Assembly: GCA_034769895.1 (NCBI GenBank)
Contig: CM068373.1
Coordinates: forward strand, 284,179,379-284,243,378
Direction of reading: 5' to 3'
Source of the DNA: Magicicada septendecula
Lineage: Eukaryota > Arthropoda > Insecta > Hemiptera > Cicadidae
DNA: 64,000 nucleotides
The notes under the pieces are model-generated. The model was not told the origin of the DNA and did no database searches. It was given only the letters and a program-made list of their open reading frames with translations. Positions 19,601 to 55,656 of this stretch are shown here, piece by piece (the first letter of the stretch is position 1; the number at the start of each line of letters is the position of its first letter). The translations under genes were made by a program, and so were the position numbers.

Positions 19601-20998
19601 AAACTACCCCTTTCCCTTAACCAATCTTAACCAAAATCAACAGGCCTTCAGGTCTCTACAATATAGGGGTGTATGCAAAAACTTATTTGATTATGTTTGA
19701 ATTTACGGCAGTTATCGTTCGTCATATAAAATATCGGTATGGAGAACCATACATGACTTCCATGTTCTAAGATTTATATTTAAAATCATATTCGAAATGA
19801 AATATTTCCATCGAAACTACGTCTTTCTACTTATTGCTTCAGCATTAACCACAGTACTGTGGTCACTAATGTATACCACCTCACGTTTTCGCACTCGATT
19901 TTCACCGATGATGGCAGTCGATGGCACTGCCGAAAAGTCTGGTTTTGCAGAAAACATTGGACTACGGCTAAAGAGCCCGGGAAGCAATTTTAACAAAAAC
20001 CTACTTCTTTGTTGCCGATAACGTAGTACAGTACACATATAAAAAATTCTCCCCTCCACCTTCAACTATAATGTTTAATAACAGAAAATTACCCCCACCC
20101 CGTTCACCTAACCTCTTCATTTATAGATATTTCATCTACGTTTCTACAGTGGATTATTATGAGCTTCTTATCAGGATACTTTATTTATAAAAATTAAGTA
20201 CTTTACTCTTGCTAATCATCAAATGTTTCAGGTAAACTACCCCTTTCTCTTAACCGATCTTCTCCAAAATCAATAGACCTTCCGTCCTCTACAATTCAGG
20301 AATGCATGCAAAAAAATATTTGATTCTGTTTGAATGTGCGGCAGTTATCGTTCGTCATGGAAACATTTCTCTTGTTACGACATAAAATGTTGCAGGTAAT
20401 CTACTCCTTTCCCTTAACCGATCTTCACCAAAATCAACAGACCTTGAGTTCTCTACAACTCAGGAAAGTGTGCTAAAATTATTAGATTCTCTTTAAATTT
20501 TCGGCAGTTACCATTCGTCATAAAAAAATTACCCTTTTTAAAACATAAAACGTTGCTGATAAACTACCCATTTCCCTTAACCGATCTTCAACAAAATCAG
20601 CAGACCTCGAGTTCTCTTTAGTTCAAAAAGGTATGCAAAAACGTAGTAGATTGTGTTTAAATTTATGGCAGTTATCGTTCGTAATATAAAAATATCCGTA
20701 TGGAGAACCATACATGACTTCCATATTCTAAGATTTATATTTAAATCATTTTCGAAATGAAATATTACCATAGAAACTACTTCTTTCTACTTACTGCTTC
20801 AGCCTTAACCACAGTACTGTGGTCACTAACGTATACCACCTCACGTTATCGCACTCGATTTTCACTGATGATGTAAGTCGATGGCATTGCTGAAATGTCT
20901 TGTTTTGTAGAAAACATTGGACTATGGCCAAATATCCCGGGAAGGAATTTTAACAAACACTACTTCTTTGTTGCCGATAACGTTGTACACATATATAT
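16646..20998. repeat. Array unit 5, GT tract and flank deleted (4353 bp)
   Basis: At 17586-17610 the sequence jumps from GTGTGTAAATTGTGTGAC straight into GTATGCAAAAAATT of a monomer. The GT tract and about 250 bp present in unit 4 (13160-13409) are missing. The two sides share GAC at the join, fitting a short-homology deletion. P lies at 19797 and Q at 20757. Confidence 0.88.
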
Positions 20999-21937
20999 CA
21001 GTGGCGAAGTTACATGGAGGCAATTGAGGCAATGCCTACCCTAAAAATTCTGTAGAATAAAAATTATAAATACGTATGAACTACATAACGTAAAGATTAT
21101 ACATTGTTACTGCGACTGTCCAATTTATTAAAACGAAACGTGCTTTATTGAGCGACCGCTAGATGGTGACAGGTGAGATTCGGCATAGTTCGTTTAAAGC
21201 GAATGAGGCAACCTGAACTTGCCTCAGCGTTTTTTGTATACATCGTATGTAAGCAATGTAGTGGTGTGATAGGGAAGTGTAGGGAGGGGGGATTGTCCCG
21301 CGCTGTACACATAGAGCGTTGAGGCATGCCTCACTTCTGTGGTCCAAACAGTTAAGTTAAAGCGCCTGTGTTGTTTCTAAGTGTTTATTTTATGCGGTTA
21401 TTAAAAGTGTCACTGTTATTCCGCTGAACTAACAGATGATCAAGATTGTTATTTGTAACATTAAATATATATATAGAAACTAATCAAGTTTAAAAATTTG
21501 AAGTTCAATCAGTTGTATTATTGTGTATGACTAATACAAGGATTGTTCAATAGAAACACGTATAGAGCTGTAAAGCATTTTTTATTCAACGATTTTAAAA
21601 GAAGTCTCCAATAACATTAAGACATGAGTTCCACTGTTGCGCTAACCTGTAGATTCCCTGCTAGTAAAATTCTGACGGATGTTTGTGGAACCATTCGGTT
21701 ACAGCAAACTCTACCTCAGCGTCCGATTTGAACCACCGTCCTTTTAGTGATTCCTTAAAAAAATTTAAGATAAGATTTTTGCCTACCCATTCATTAACTA
21801 CTAGCTTCGCCAGTAAGCAAATTGATGTCCATTTTTTCGGAATGCACGCGTTATGTTGGTGTCGGTTTCGGCATTTTCCATTTAAAAAGCGTGCAAATGT
21901 AAGAAAATAAACATGAGTGAGGCCAGAAATAACGTGA

Positions 21938-21978
<41 letters not shown>

Positions 21979-24900
21979 CTTACCTGCCTTTCTATTGCTG
22001 TATTAAATGAAAAATATTATATTACATTAAAATGAAAAAATTATAATTTTATTGCCTGCCAACAAAATTATTTTATTTTTAACAATTACCATTGTTTCAA
22101 AAAGTTTAAATAAATTTTCAAGTACTTTACTCTTGTTAAAACGTAAAAGGTTGCTGGTAAACTACCCCTTCCCCTTAACCGATCTTCACCAAAATCGAAA
22201 GTCCTTCAGACCTCTACATTTCAGGGACGTATGCAAAAAATTATTTGATTCTGTTTGAATTTGCGGCTGTTATCGTTTGCCATAAAAAATACGCTTGATA
22301 AAAAAACGTTGCAAGTAAACTACCCCTTTCCCTTAACCGATCTTCACCAAAAACAATAGGTCTTGAGTACTCTACAAATGAGGGCTGTATGCAAAACATT
22401 ATTTGATTCTGTTTGAATATGCGGCTGTTATCGTTTGCCATAAAAAATACCCTTGTTAAAAAAACGTTGCCGGTAAACTACCCCCTTCCCTCAACAGATC
22501 TTCACCAAAAACAATAGGTCTTGAGAACTCTACAATTTAGGACTGTATACGAAACATTATTTGATTCTGTTTGAATTTGCGGCTGTTATCGTTTGCCAAA
22601 AAAAAAAATTTCCCTTGATAAAAAAAACCGTTGCAGGTAAACTGCCCCTTTCCCTCAACCGATCTTCACCAAAAACAAAAGGTCGTGAGTACTCTACAAA
22701 TCAGGGCTGTATGCAAAAAATTATTTGATTCTGTTTGAATTTGCGGCAATTATCGTTTATCAAAAAAAAAAAATCTACACACAGACAGACAGACACACAG
22801 ACACTTTTCGGAAAACGACTTTTTTTCATGTTTTGAGTGTAGTACAACCAGAATCTGCAATAATCTCGAACACGATTTTTTTTGCCATCACCATACTTCC
22901 ATTCCTTAAGGAATATGGAAGTAAAATTACCCTTGTTAAAACATAAAATATTGCAGGTAAACTACCCATTTCCCTTAACCGATCTTCACCAAAACCAACA
23001 GGTCTTGAGAACTCTACATTCCAGGGCTGTATGCAAAATATTATATGATTGTTTGAATTTGCGGCTGTTATCGTTTGCCATATAAAATACCCTTGATAAA
23101 ACAAAAAACGTGCACGTAAAACTACCCCTTTCCCTTAACCGATCTTCACCAAAAACAATAGGTCTTTAGTACTCAACAAATCAGGGGTCTATGCAGAAAC
23201 TTATTTGATTCTGTTTGAATTTGCGGCTCTTATCGTTTGCCATAGAAAATAGCCTTTTAAAACATAAAACGTTGCAGGTAAACTACCCCTTTCCCTTAAC
23301 CGATCTTCACCAACACCAATAGGTAATGAGAACTCTACAATACAGGGCTGTATGCAAAACATCATTTGATTCTGTTTGAATTTGCGGCTGTTATCGTTTA
23401 CCATAGAAAAATATCGGTATGGAGAACCATACATGACTTCCATGTTCTAATGTTTATATTTAAAATCATTTACTTGAATTCGGTTCGATAATTTCTAACA
23501 AGTTATGTGTGTTCCTTGTAAATCGTGTTTTATGTTTGACAAATTGAAGGATGTTTTATGTATGATTTTCTTTTCAGGATACTTTATTTATCAGAATTAA
23601 GTACTTCACTGTTGTTAAAACGTAAACCGTTGCAGGTAAACTACCCCTCTCCCTTAACCGATCTTCACCAAAATCAATAGGCCTTGAGTCCTATACAACT
23701 CGGGTGCATATGCAAAAATTATTTGGTTCTGTTTGAATTTTCGACAGTTATCGTTCGCCATAGAAAAAATTCTACATAGAGACACACACAGACTCTTTTC
23801 GGAAAATGACTTTTCTTCATGTTTTGAGGGTAGTACAATCAGAATCAGCCTTCATCTCGAACATGATTTTTTCGCAATCACCATACTTCCATTTCCTTAC
23901 GAAACACGGAAGTAAAAAACAGGTTAAGACTAAACAACATTGCTATCTTTAAACTGTTTGAAAAACGTGTGATAACATCCTGAAATCAATCCCAATAAAA
24001 TAAACTAAAATAACACGATAAAAATAGGCGTTATTGAAACATTATTTAGAAGATACTTATTGACTGAATTGATTTTCCTATATTTCGTATATCAAACATA
24101 TACGCAAACTGTATAATAAAACTGTTTGTATGTTTAAATATAAATTTATTCGATTCTGTTTGAATTTAAGGCAGTTATCGTTCATGAACAAATTTCTCTT
24201 GTTACAACATAAAATTTTGATGGTAAACTACCCCTTTCCCTTAACCAATCTTAACCAAAATCAACAGGCCTTCAGGTCTCTACAATATAGGGGTGTATGC
24301 AAAAACTTATTTGATTATGTTTGAATTTACGGCAGTTATCGTTCGTCATATAAAATATCGGTATGGAGAACCATACATGACTTCCATGTTCTAAGATTTA
24401 TATTTAAAATCATATTCGAAATGAAATATTTCCATCGAAACTACGTCTTTCTACTTATTGCTTCAGCATTAACCACAGTACTGTGGTCACTAATGTATAC
24501 CACCTCACGTTTTCGCACTCGATTTTCACCGATGATGGCAGTCGATGGCACTGCCGAAAAGTCTGGTTTTGCAGAAAACATTGGACTACGGCTAAAGAGC
24601 CCGGGAAGCAATTTTAACAAAAACCTACTTCTTTGTTGCCGATAACGTACTACAGTACACATATAAAAAATTCTCCCCTCCACCTTCAACTATAATGTTT
24701 AATAACAGAAAATTACCCCCACCCCGTTCACCTAACCTCTTCATTTATAGATATTTCATCTACGTTTCTACAGTGGATTATTATGAGCTTCTTATCAGGA
24801 TACTTTATTTATAAAAATTAAGTACTTTACTCTTGCTAATCATCAAATGTTTCAGGTAAACTACCCCTTTCTCTTAACCGATCTTCTCCAAAATCAATAG

Positions 24901-25622
24901 ACCTTCCGTCCTCTACAATTCAGGAATGCATGCAAAAAAATATTTGATTCTGTTTGAATGTGCGGCAGTTATCGTTCGTCATGGAAACATTTCTCTTGTT
25001 ACGACATAAAATGTTGCAGGTAATCTACTCCTTTCCCTTAACCGATCTTCACCAAAATCAACAGACCTTGAGTTCTCTACAACTCAGGAAAGTGTGCTAA
25101 AATTATTAGATTCTCTTTAAATTTTCGGCAGTTACCATTCGTCATAAAAAAATTACCCTTTTTAAAACATAAAACGTTGCTGATAAACTACCCATTTCCC
25201 TTAACCGATCTTCAACAAAATCAGCAGACCTCGAGTTCTCTTTAGTTCAAAAAGGTATGCAAAAACGTAGTAGATTGTGTTTAAATTTATGGCAGTTATC
25301 GTTCGTAATATAAAAATATCCGTATGGAGAACCATACATGACTTCCATATTCTAAGATTTATATTTAAATCATTTTCGAAATGAAATATTACCATAGAAA
25401 CTACTTCTTTCTACTTACTGCTTCAGCCTTAACCACAGTACTGTGGTCACTAACGTATACCACCTCACGTTATCGCACTCGATTTTCACTGATGATGTAA
25501 GTCGATGGCATTGCTGAAATGTCTTGTTTTGTAGAAAACATTGGACTATGGCCAAATATCCCGGGAAGGAATTTTAACAAACACTACTTCTTTGTTGCCG
25601 ATAACGTTGTACACATATATAT
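20999..25622. repeat. Array unit 6, full type (4624 bp)
   Basis: All blocks are present: GT tract (short) 21940-21977, P at 24421, Q at 25381. It carries an extra monomer downstream of the GT tract relative to unit 4, shared with unit 5 (GTTGCAAGTAAAC variant near 22308). Confidence 0.9.
21940..21977. repeat. (TG)19 microsatellite, unit 6
   Basis: Only 38 bp, the shortest intact GT tract in the array. Confidence 0.97.
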
Positions 25623-31052
<5,430 letters not shown>

Positions 31053-32299
31053 CAGTGGCGAAGTTACATGGAGGCAATTGAGGCAATGCCTACCCTAAAA
31101 ATTCTGTAGAATAAAAATTATAAATACGTATGAACTACATAACGTAAAGATTATACATTGTTACTGCGACTGTCCAATTTATTAAAACGAAACGTGCTTT
31201 ATTGAGCGACCGCTAGATGGTGACAGGTGAGATTCGGCATAGTTCGTTTAAAGCGAATGAGGCAACCTGAACTTGCCTCAGCGTTTTTTGTATACATCGT
31301 ATGTAAGCAATGGAGTGGTGTGATAGGGAAGTGAAGGGAGGGGGGATTGTCCCGCGCTGTACACATAGAGCGTTGAGGCATGCCTCACTTCTGTGGTCCA
31401 AACAGTTAAGTTAAAGCGCCTGTGTTGTTTCTAAGTGTTTATTTTATGCGGTTATTAAAAGTGTCACTGTTATTCCGCTGAACTAACAGATGATCAAGAT
31501 TGTTATTTGTAACATTAAACATATATATAGAAACTAATCAAGTTTAAAAATTTGAAGTTCAATCAGTTGTATTATTGTGTATGACTAATACAAGGATTGT
31601 TCAATAGAAACACGTATAGAGCTGTAAAGCATTTTTTATTCAACGATTTTAAAAGAAGTCTCCAATAACATTAAGACATGAGTTCCACTGTTCCACTGGT
31701 GACGAACAGAACCTGTTCTGTTTGAACCACCAAAAACAACAGACCTTGAGTACTCTACAACTCAGGAAAGTGTGCAAAAATTATTAGATTCTCTTTGAAT
31801 TTTCGGCAGTTACCATTCGTCATAAAAAATTACCCTTTTTAAAACATAAAACGTTGCTGATAAACTACCCATTTCCCTTAACCGATCTTCAACAAAATCA
31901 GCAGACCTCGAGTTCTCTTTAGTTCAAAAAGGTATGCAAAAACGTAGTAGATTGTGTTTAAATTTATGGCAGTTATCGTTCGTAATATAAAAATATCCGT
32001 ATGGAGAACCATACATGACTTCCATATTCTAAGATTTATATTTAAATCATTTTCGAAATGAAATATTACCATAGAAACTACTTCTTTCTACTTACTGCTT
32101 CAGCCTTAACCACAGTACTGTGGTCACTAACGTATACCACCTCACGTTATCGCACTCGATTTTCACTGATGATGTAAGTCGATGGCATTGCTGAAATGTC
32201 TTGTTTTGTAGAAAACATTGGACTATGGCCAAATATCCCGGGAAGGAATTTTAACAAACACTACTTCTTTGTTGCCGATAACGTTGTACACATATATAT
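31053..32299. repeat. Array unit 8, truncated (1247 bp)
   Basis: The hAT-like segment is intact to about 31692, then joins through ~40 bp of novel sequence to the last two monomers before Q (32058). The GT tract, most monomers and the P block are absent. The junction contains an 18-bp palindrome (31705-31722). Confidence 0.88.
31693..31733. other. Deletion junction with filler and palindrome
   Basis: The filler between the truncated hAT-like segment and the monomer tail contains AACAGAAC-CT-GTTCTGTT (31705-31722) and a repeated TTCCACTG just upstream. It is found only here in the window. Filler with a short inverted repeat at a join suggests templated end-joining. Confidence 0.6.
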
Positions 32300-33839
32300 C
32301 AGTGGCGAAGTTACATGGAGGCAATTGAGGCAATGCCTACCCTAAAAATTCTGTAGAATAAAAATTATAAATACGTATGAACTACATAACGTAAAGATTA
32401 TACATTGTTACTGCGACTGTCCAATTTATTAAAACGAAACGTGCTTTATTGAGCGACCGCTAGATGGTGACAGGTGAGATTCGGCATAGTTCGTTTAAAG
32501 CGAATGAGGCAACCTGAACTTGCCTCAGCGTTTTTTGTATACATCGTATGTAAGCAATGGAGTGGTGTGATAGGGAAGTGAAGGGAGGGGGGATTGTCCC
32601 GCGCTGTACACATAGAGCGTTGAGGCATGCCTCACTTCTGTGGTCCAAACAGTTAAGTTAAAGCGCCTGTGTTGTTTCTAAGTGTTTATTTTATGCGGTT
32701 ATTAAAAGTGTCACTGTTATTCCGCTGAACTAACAGATGATCAAGATTGTTATTTGTAACATTAAACATATATATAGAAACTAACCAAGTTTAAAAATTT
32801 GAAGTTTAATCAGTTGTATTATCGTGTATGACTAATACAAGGATTGTTCAATAGACACACGTATAGAGCTGTAAAGCAATTTTTATTCAACGATTTTAAA
32901 AGAAGTCTCCAATAACATTAAGACATGAGTTCCACTGTTGCGCTAACCTGTAGATTCCCTGCTAGTAAAATTCTTACGGCTGTTTGTGGAACCATTCGGT
33001 TACAGCAAACTCTACCTCAGCGTCCGATTTGACCCACCGTCCTTTTAGTGATTCCTTAAAAAAAATATAAGATAAGACTTTTGCCTACCCATTCATTAAC
33101 TACTAGCTTCGCCAGTAAGCAAATTGATGTCCCTTTTTTCGGCTTGCACGCGTTATGTTGGTGTGGGTTTCGGCACTTTCCATTTAAAAAGCGTGCAAAC
33201 GTAAGAAAATAAACATGAGTGAGGCCAGAAATAACGTGAATTGTGTGTTTGTGTCTTACCTGCCTTTTTATTGCCGTATTAAATGAAAAATGTTATATTA
33301 CATTAAAATTAAAAAATTTTAATTTTATTGCCTGGCAACAAAATTATTTTATTTTTAACAATTACCATTGTTTCAAAAAGTTTAAATAAATTTGCAAGTA
33401 CTTTACTCTTGTTAAAACGTAAAAGGTTGCTGGTAAACTACCCCTTCCCCTTAACCGATCTTCACCAAAATCGAAAGTCCTTCAGATCTCTACATTTCAG
33501 GGACGTATGCAAAAAATTATTTGATTCTGTTTGAATTTGCGGCTGTTATCGTTTGCCATAAAAAATACGCTTGATAAAAAAACGTTGCAAGTAAACTACC
33601 CCTTTCCCTTAACCGATCTTCACCAAAAACAATAGGTCTTGAGTACTCTACAAATCAGGGCTGTATGCAAAACATTATTTGATTCTGTTTGAATTTTGCG
33701 GTTGTTATCGTTTGCCATAGAAAATACCCTTGTTAAAAAAACGTTGCAAGTAAACTACCCCTTTCGCTCAACCGATCTTCACCCAAAACAATAGGTCTTG
33801 AGAACTCTACAATTTAGGGCTGTATACGAAACATTATTT

Positions 33840-35123
33840 AAGTCTGTTTGAATTTGCGGCTGTTATCGTTAGAAAAAAAAAAAAAATTTCCCTTGATAAA
33901 AAAAACCGTGCAGGTAAACTACCCCTTCCCCTCAACCGATCTTCACCAAAAACAATATGTCGCGAGTACTCTACAAATCAGGGCTGTATGCAAAAAATTA
34001 TTTGATTCTGTTTGAATTTGCGGCAGTTATCGTTTGCCATAGAAAATACGCTTGATAAAAAACGTTGCAGGTAAACTACCCCTTCCCCTCAACTGATCTT
34101 CACCGCAAACAACACGTCTTGAGTACTCTACAAATCAGGGCTGTATGCAGAAAATTATTTGATTCTGTTTGAATTTGCGGCTGTTATCGTTTGCCATAGA
34201 AAATACCCTTGTTAAAAAAACGTTGTAGGTAAACTACCCCTTTCCCTTAACCGATCTTCACCAAAAACAATAGGTCTTGAGAACTCTACAATTTAGGGCT
34301 GTATGCAAATAATCTTTTGATTCTGTTTGAATTTGCGGCTGTTATCGTTTGCCATAGGAAATACCCTTGTTAAAACATAAAACGCTACAAGTAAACTACC
34401 CCTTTCCCTTAACCGATCTTCACCAAAAACAAAAGGTCTTGAGAACTCTACAATTCAGGGCTGTATACGAAACATTATTTAAGTCTGTTTGAATTTGCGG
34501 CTGTTATCGTTAGCCAAAAAAAAAAAAAATTTCCCTTGATAAAAAAAACCGTGCAGGTAAACTACCCCTTCCCCTCAACCGATCTTCACCAAAAACAATA
34601 TGTCGCGAGGAATCTACAAATCAGGGCTGTATGCAAAAAATTATTTGATTCTGTTTGAATTTGCGGCAGTTATCGTTTGCCATAGAAAATACGCTTGATA
34701 AAAAACGTTGCAGGTAAACTACCCCTTCCCCTCAACTGATCTTCACCACAAACAACACGTCTTGAGTACTCTACAAATCAGGGCTGTATGCAGAAAATTA
34801 TTTGATTCTGTTTGAATTTGCGGCTGTTATCGTTTGCCATAGAAAATACCCTTGTTAAAAAAACGTTGTAGGTAAACTACCCCTTTCCCTTAACCGATCT
34901 TCACCAAAAACAATAGGTCTTGAGAACTCTACAATTTAGGGCTGTATGCAAATAATTTTTTGATTCTGTTTGAATTTGCGGCTGTTATCGTTTGCCATAG
35001 GAAATACCCTTGTTAAAACATAAAACGTTACAAGTAAACTACCCCTTTCCCTTAACCGATCTTCACCAAAAACAAAAGGTCTTGCGAACTCTACAATTCA
35101 GGGCTGTATACGAAACATTATTT
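33840..35123. repeat. 642-bp four-monomer higher-order repeat, two full copies
   Basis: The variant AAGTCTGTTTG (instead of GATTCTGTTTG) recurs at 33840, 34481 and 35124, steps of 641 and 643 bp. Within each copy the same order of variant monomers recurs, including CTCAACTGATCTTCACC near 34087, 34732 and 35370. The pattern continues to about 35780 with one monomer missing. This is a nested higher-order repeat inside unit 9. Confidence 0.85.
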
Positions 35124-36689
35124 AAGTCTGTTTGAATTTGCGGCTGTTATCGTTTGCCAAAAAAAAAATTTCCCTTGATAAAAAAAACCGTGCAGGTAAA
35201 CTACCCCTTCCCCTCAACCGATCTTCACCAAAAACAATAGGTCGTGAGTACTCTACAAATCAGGGCTGTATGCAGAAAAGTATTTGATTCTGTTTGAATT
35301 TGCGGCAGTTATCGTTTGCCATAGAAAATACGCTTGATAAAAAACGTTGCAGGTAAACTACCCCTTCCCCTCAACTGATCTTCACCAAAAAGAATAGGTC
35401 TTGAGAACTCTACAATTTAGGGCTGTATGCAAATAATCTTTTGATTCTGTTTGATTTTGCGGCTGTTATCGTTTGCCATAGGAAATATCCTTGTTAAAAC
35501 ATAAAACGTTACAAGTAAACTACCCCTTTCCCTTAACCGATCTTCACCAAAAACAAAAGGTCTTGAGAACTCTACAACTCAGGGCTGTATACGAAACATT
35601 ATTTGATTCTGTTTGAATTTGCGGCAGTTATCGTTTGCCATAGAAAATACGCTTGATAAAAAACGTTGCAGGTAAACTACCCCTTCCCCTCAACTGATCT
35701 TCACCAAAAAGAATAGGTCTTGAGAACTCTACAATTTAGGGCTGTATGCAAATAATCTTTTGATTCTGTTTGAATTTGCGGCAGTTATCGTTTGCCATAG
35801 AAAAAAATCTACAGACACACAGACACACACACACACAGACACACACACAGACACTTTTCGGAAAACGACTTTTTTTCATGTTTTGAGTGTAGTAGAATCA
35901 GAATCTGCAATAATCTCGAACACGATTTTTTTTGCCATCACCATACTTCCATTCCTTAAGGAAATATGGAAGTAATACACTTGTTTAAAAAAAACCGTTG
36001 CAGGTAAACTAACCCCTTTCCCTTAACCGATCTTCACCAAAATCAATAGGTCTTGAGTACTCTACAAACAAGGCTATTGCTGTATTAAATGAAAAATATT
36101 ATATTACATTAAAATGAAAAAATTATAATTTTATTGCCTGCCAACAAAATTATTTTATTTTTAACAATTACCATTGTTTCAAAAAGTTTAAATAAATTTT
36201 CAAGTACTTTACTCTTGTTAAAACGTAAAAGGTTGCTGGTAAACTACCCCTTCCCCTTAACCGATCTTCACCAAAATCGAAAGTCCTTCAGATCTCTACA
36301 TTTCAGGGACGTATGCAAAAAATTATTTGATTCTGTTTGAATTTGCGGCTGTTATCGTTTGCCATAAAAAATACGCTTGATAAAAAAACGTTGCAAGTAA
36401 ACTACCCCTTTCCCTTAACCGATCTTCACCAAAAACAATAGGTCTTGAGTACTCTACAAATGAGGGCTGTATGCAAAACATTATTTGATTCTGTTTGAAT
36501 TTGCGGCTGTTATCGTTTGCCATAAAAAATAGCCTTGTTAAAAAAACGTTGCCGGTAAACTACCCCTTTCCCTCAACCGATCTTCACCAAAAACAATAGG
36601 TCTTGAGAACTCTACAATTTAGGGCTGTATACGAAACATTATTTGATTCTGTTTGAATTTGCGGCTGTTATCGTTTGCCAAAAAAAAAA
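34866..36689. repeat. 1824-bp tandem duplication, copy A
   Basis: Starts at TTGTAGGTAAAC and ends in an A-run before the next TTGTAGGTAAAC. It includes a long-insert monomer (35810-35970) and the junction at 36075 where a monomer (ACAAACAAGGC) is fused to the post-GT spacer (TATTGCTGTATTAAATG). Confidence 0.9.
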
Positions 36690-37898
36690 TTGTAGGTAAA
36701 CTACCCCTTTCCCTTAACCGATCTTCACCAAAAACAATAGGTCTTGAGAACTCTACAATTTAGGGCTGTATGCAAATAATTTTTTGATTCTGTTTGAATT
36801 TGCGGCTGTTATCGTTTGCCATAGGAAATACCCTTGTTAAAACATAAAACGTTACAAGTAAACTACCCCTTTCCCTTAACCGATCTTCACCAAAAACAAA
36901 AGGTCTTGCGAACTCTACAATTCAGGGCTGTATACGAAACATTATTTAAGTCTGTTTGAATTTGCGGCTGTTATCGTTTGCCAAAAAAAAAATTTCCCTT
37001 GATAAAAAAAACCGTGCAGGTAAACTACCCCTTCCCCTCAACCGATCTTCACCAAAAACAATAGGTCGTGAGTACTCTACAAATCAGGGCTGTATGCAGA
37101 AAAGTATTTGATTCTGTTTGAATTTGCGGCAGTTATCGTTTGCCATAGAAAATACGCTTGATAAAAAACGTTGCAGGTAAACTACCCCTTCCCCTCAACT
37201 GATCTTCACCAAAAAGAATAGGTCTTGAGAACTCTACAATTTAGGGCTGTATGCAAATAATCTTTTGATTCTGTTTGATTTTGCGGCTGTTATCGTTTGC
37301 CATAGGAAATATCCTTGTTAAAACATAAAACGTTACAAGTAAACTACCCCTTTCCCTTAACCGATCTTCACCAAAAACAAAAGGTCTTGAGAACTCTACA
37401 ACTCAGGGCTGTATACGAAACATTATTTGATTCTGTTTGAATTTGCGGCAGTTATCGTTTGCCATAGAAAATACGCTTGATAAAAAACGTTGCAGGTAAA
37501 CTACCCCTTCCCCTCAACTGATCTTCACCAAAAAGAATAGGTCTTGAGAACTCTACAATTTAGGGCTGTATGCAAATAATCTTTTGATTCTGTTTGAATT
37601 TGCGGCAGTTATCGTTTGCCATAGAAAAAAATCTACAGACACACAGACACACACACACACAGACACACACACAGACACTTTTCGGAAAACGACTTTTTTT
37701 CATGTTTTGAGTGTAGTAGAATCAGAATCTGCAATAATCTCGAACACGATTTTTTTTGCCATCACCATACTTCCATTCCTTAAGGAAATATGGAAGTAAT
37801 ACACTTGTTTAAAAAAAACCGTTGCAGGTAAACTAACCCCTTTCCCTTAACCGATCTTCACCAAAATCAATAGGTCTTGAGTACTCTACAAACAAGGC

Positions 37899-55090
<17,192 letters not shown>

Positions 55091-55420
55091 AGTGCTCAAG
55101 TTTCCAAAGTTTTAATATTATGATGTCCGTAATTAAAACATCAGCGCAGGTTTAGTGTGTATGAGGGTTCACCGTGGACAAAAATTTTCAACATTTCCTA
55201 TTGAGCGTTCCTTAGAATAAATCTGCGAATCTACAGTGTACGTTTCACAGAACAAACACGCGGAAAAGAAGGAGCGCTCCGAAGTCACTCATGGACCCTC
55301 AGCATCTTGCAGAGGGTTCATTCCCTAAAGACGAAAAGTCTGTCTATGAATCGTTCCTCTGTAAACACGTGCAGTTACACTGCCCAGCGATCCACAGGAA
55401 GCAAATCGCTATCCACGCTG
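55091..55420. other. Non-array sequence at the array edge
   Basis: No counterpart elsewhere in the window. It occupies the position where the other units carry most of the hAT-like segment. A 67-codon frame (55291-55494) runs through it into the relic, but has no recognisable domain and I do not call it a gene. Confidence 0.5.
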
Positions 55421-55570
55421 GACACTTTTTCGGCTTGCATGCGTTATGTTGGTATGGGTTCGGCACTTTCCATTTAAAAACCGTGCAAATGTAAGAAAAT
55501 AAACATGAATGAGGCCAGAAATAACGCGAATTGTGGGTGTGTGTGCCTTCGCTGCCTTTTTATTGCGGTA
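55385..55570. repeat. Diverged relic of the pre-GT segment
   Basis: TCGGCTTGCATGCGTTATG, CACTTTCCATTTAAAAA and GAGGCCAGAAATAACG match the segment that precedes GT tracts (for example 1068-1171) with scattered changes and a 9-bp insertion. The GT tract is reduced to GTGGGTGTGTGTG. It is the most diverged copy and sits at the array margin. The stretch 55571-55656 shows nothing recognisable. Confidence 0.7.
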
Positions 55571-55656
55571 GTGATAACAATAAAATGGAAACGTAAACAG
55601 TACATAACTGAGATATGCTTGCCTGCCACGCACGATATATTTTCTCTTATACATGA

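Noticed and set aside
55291..55494. 67-codon frame across the array margin
   Set aside because: No recognisable domain, no partner exon, and its second half is satellite relic.
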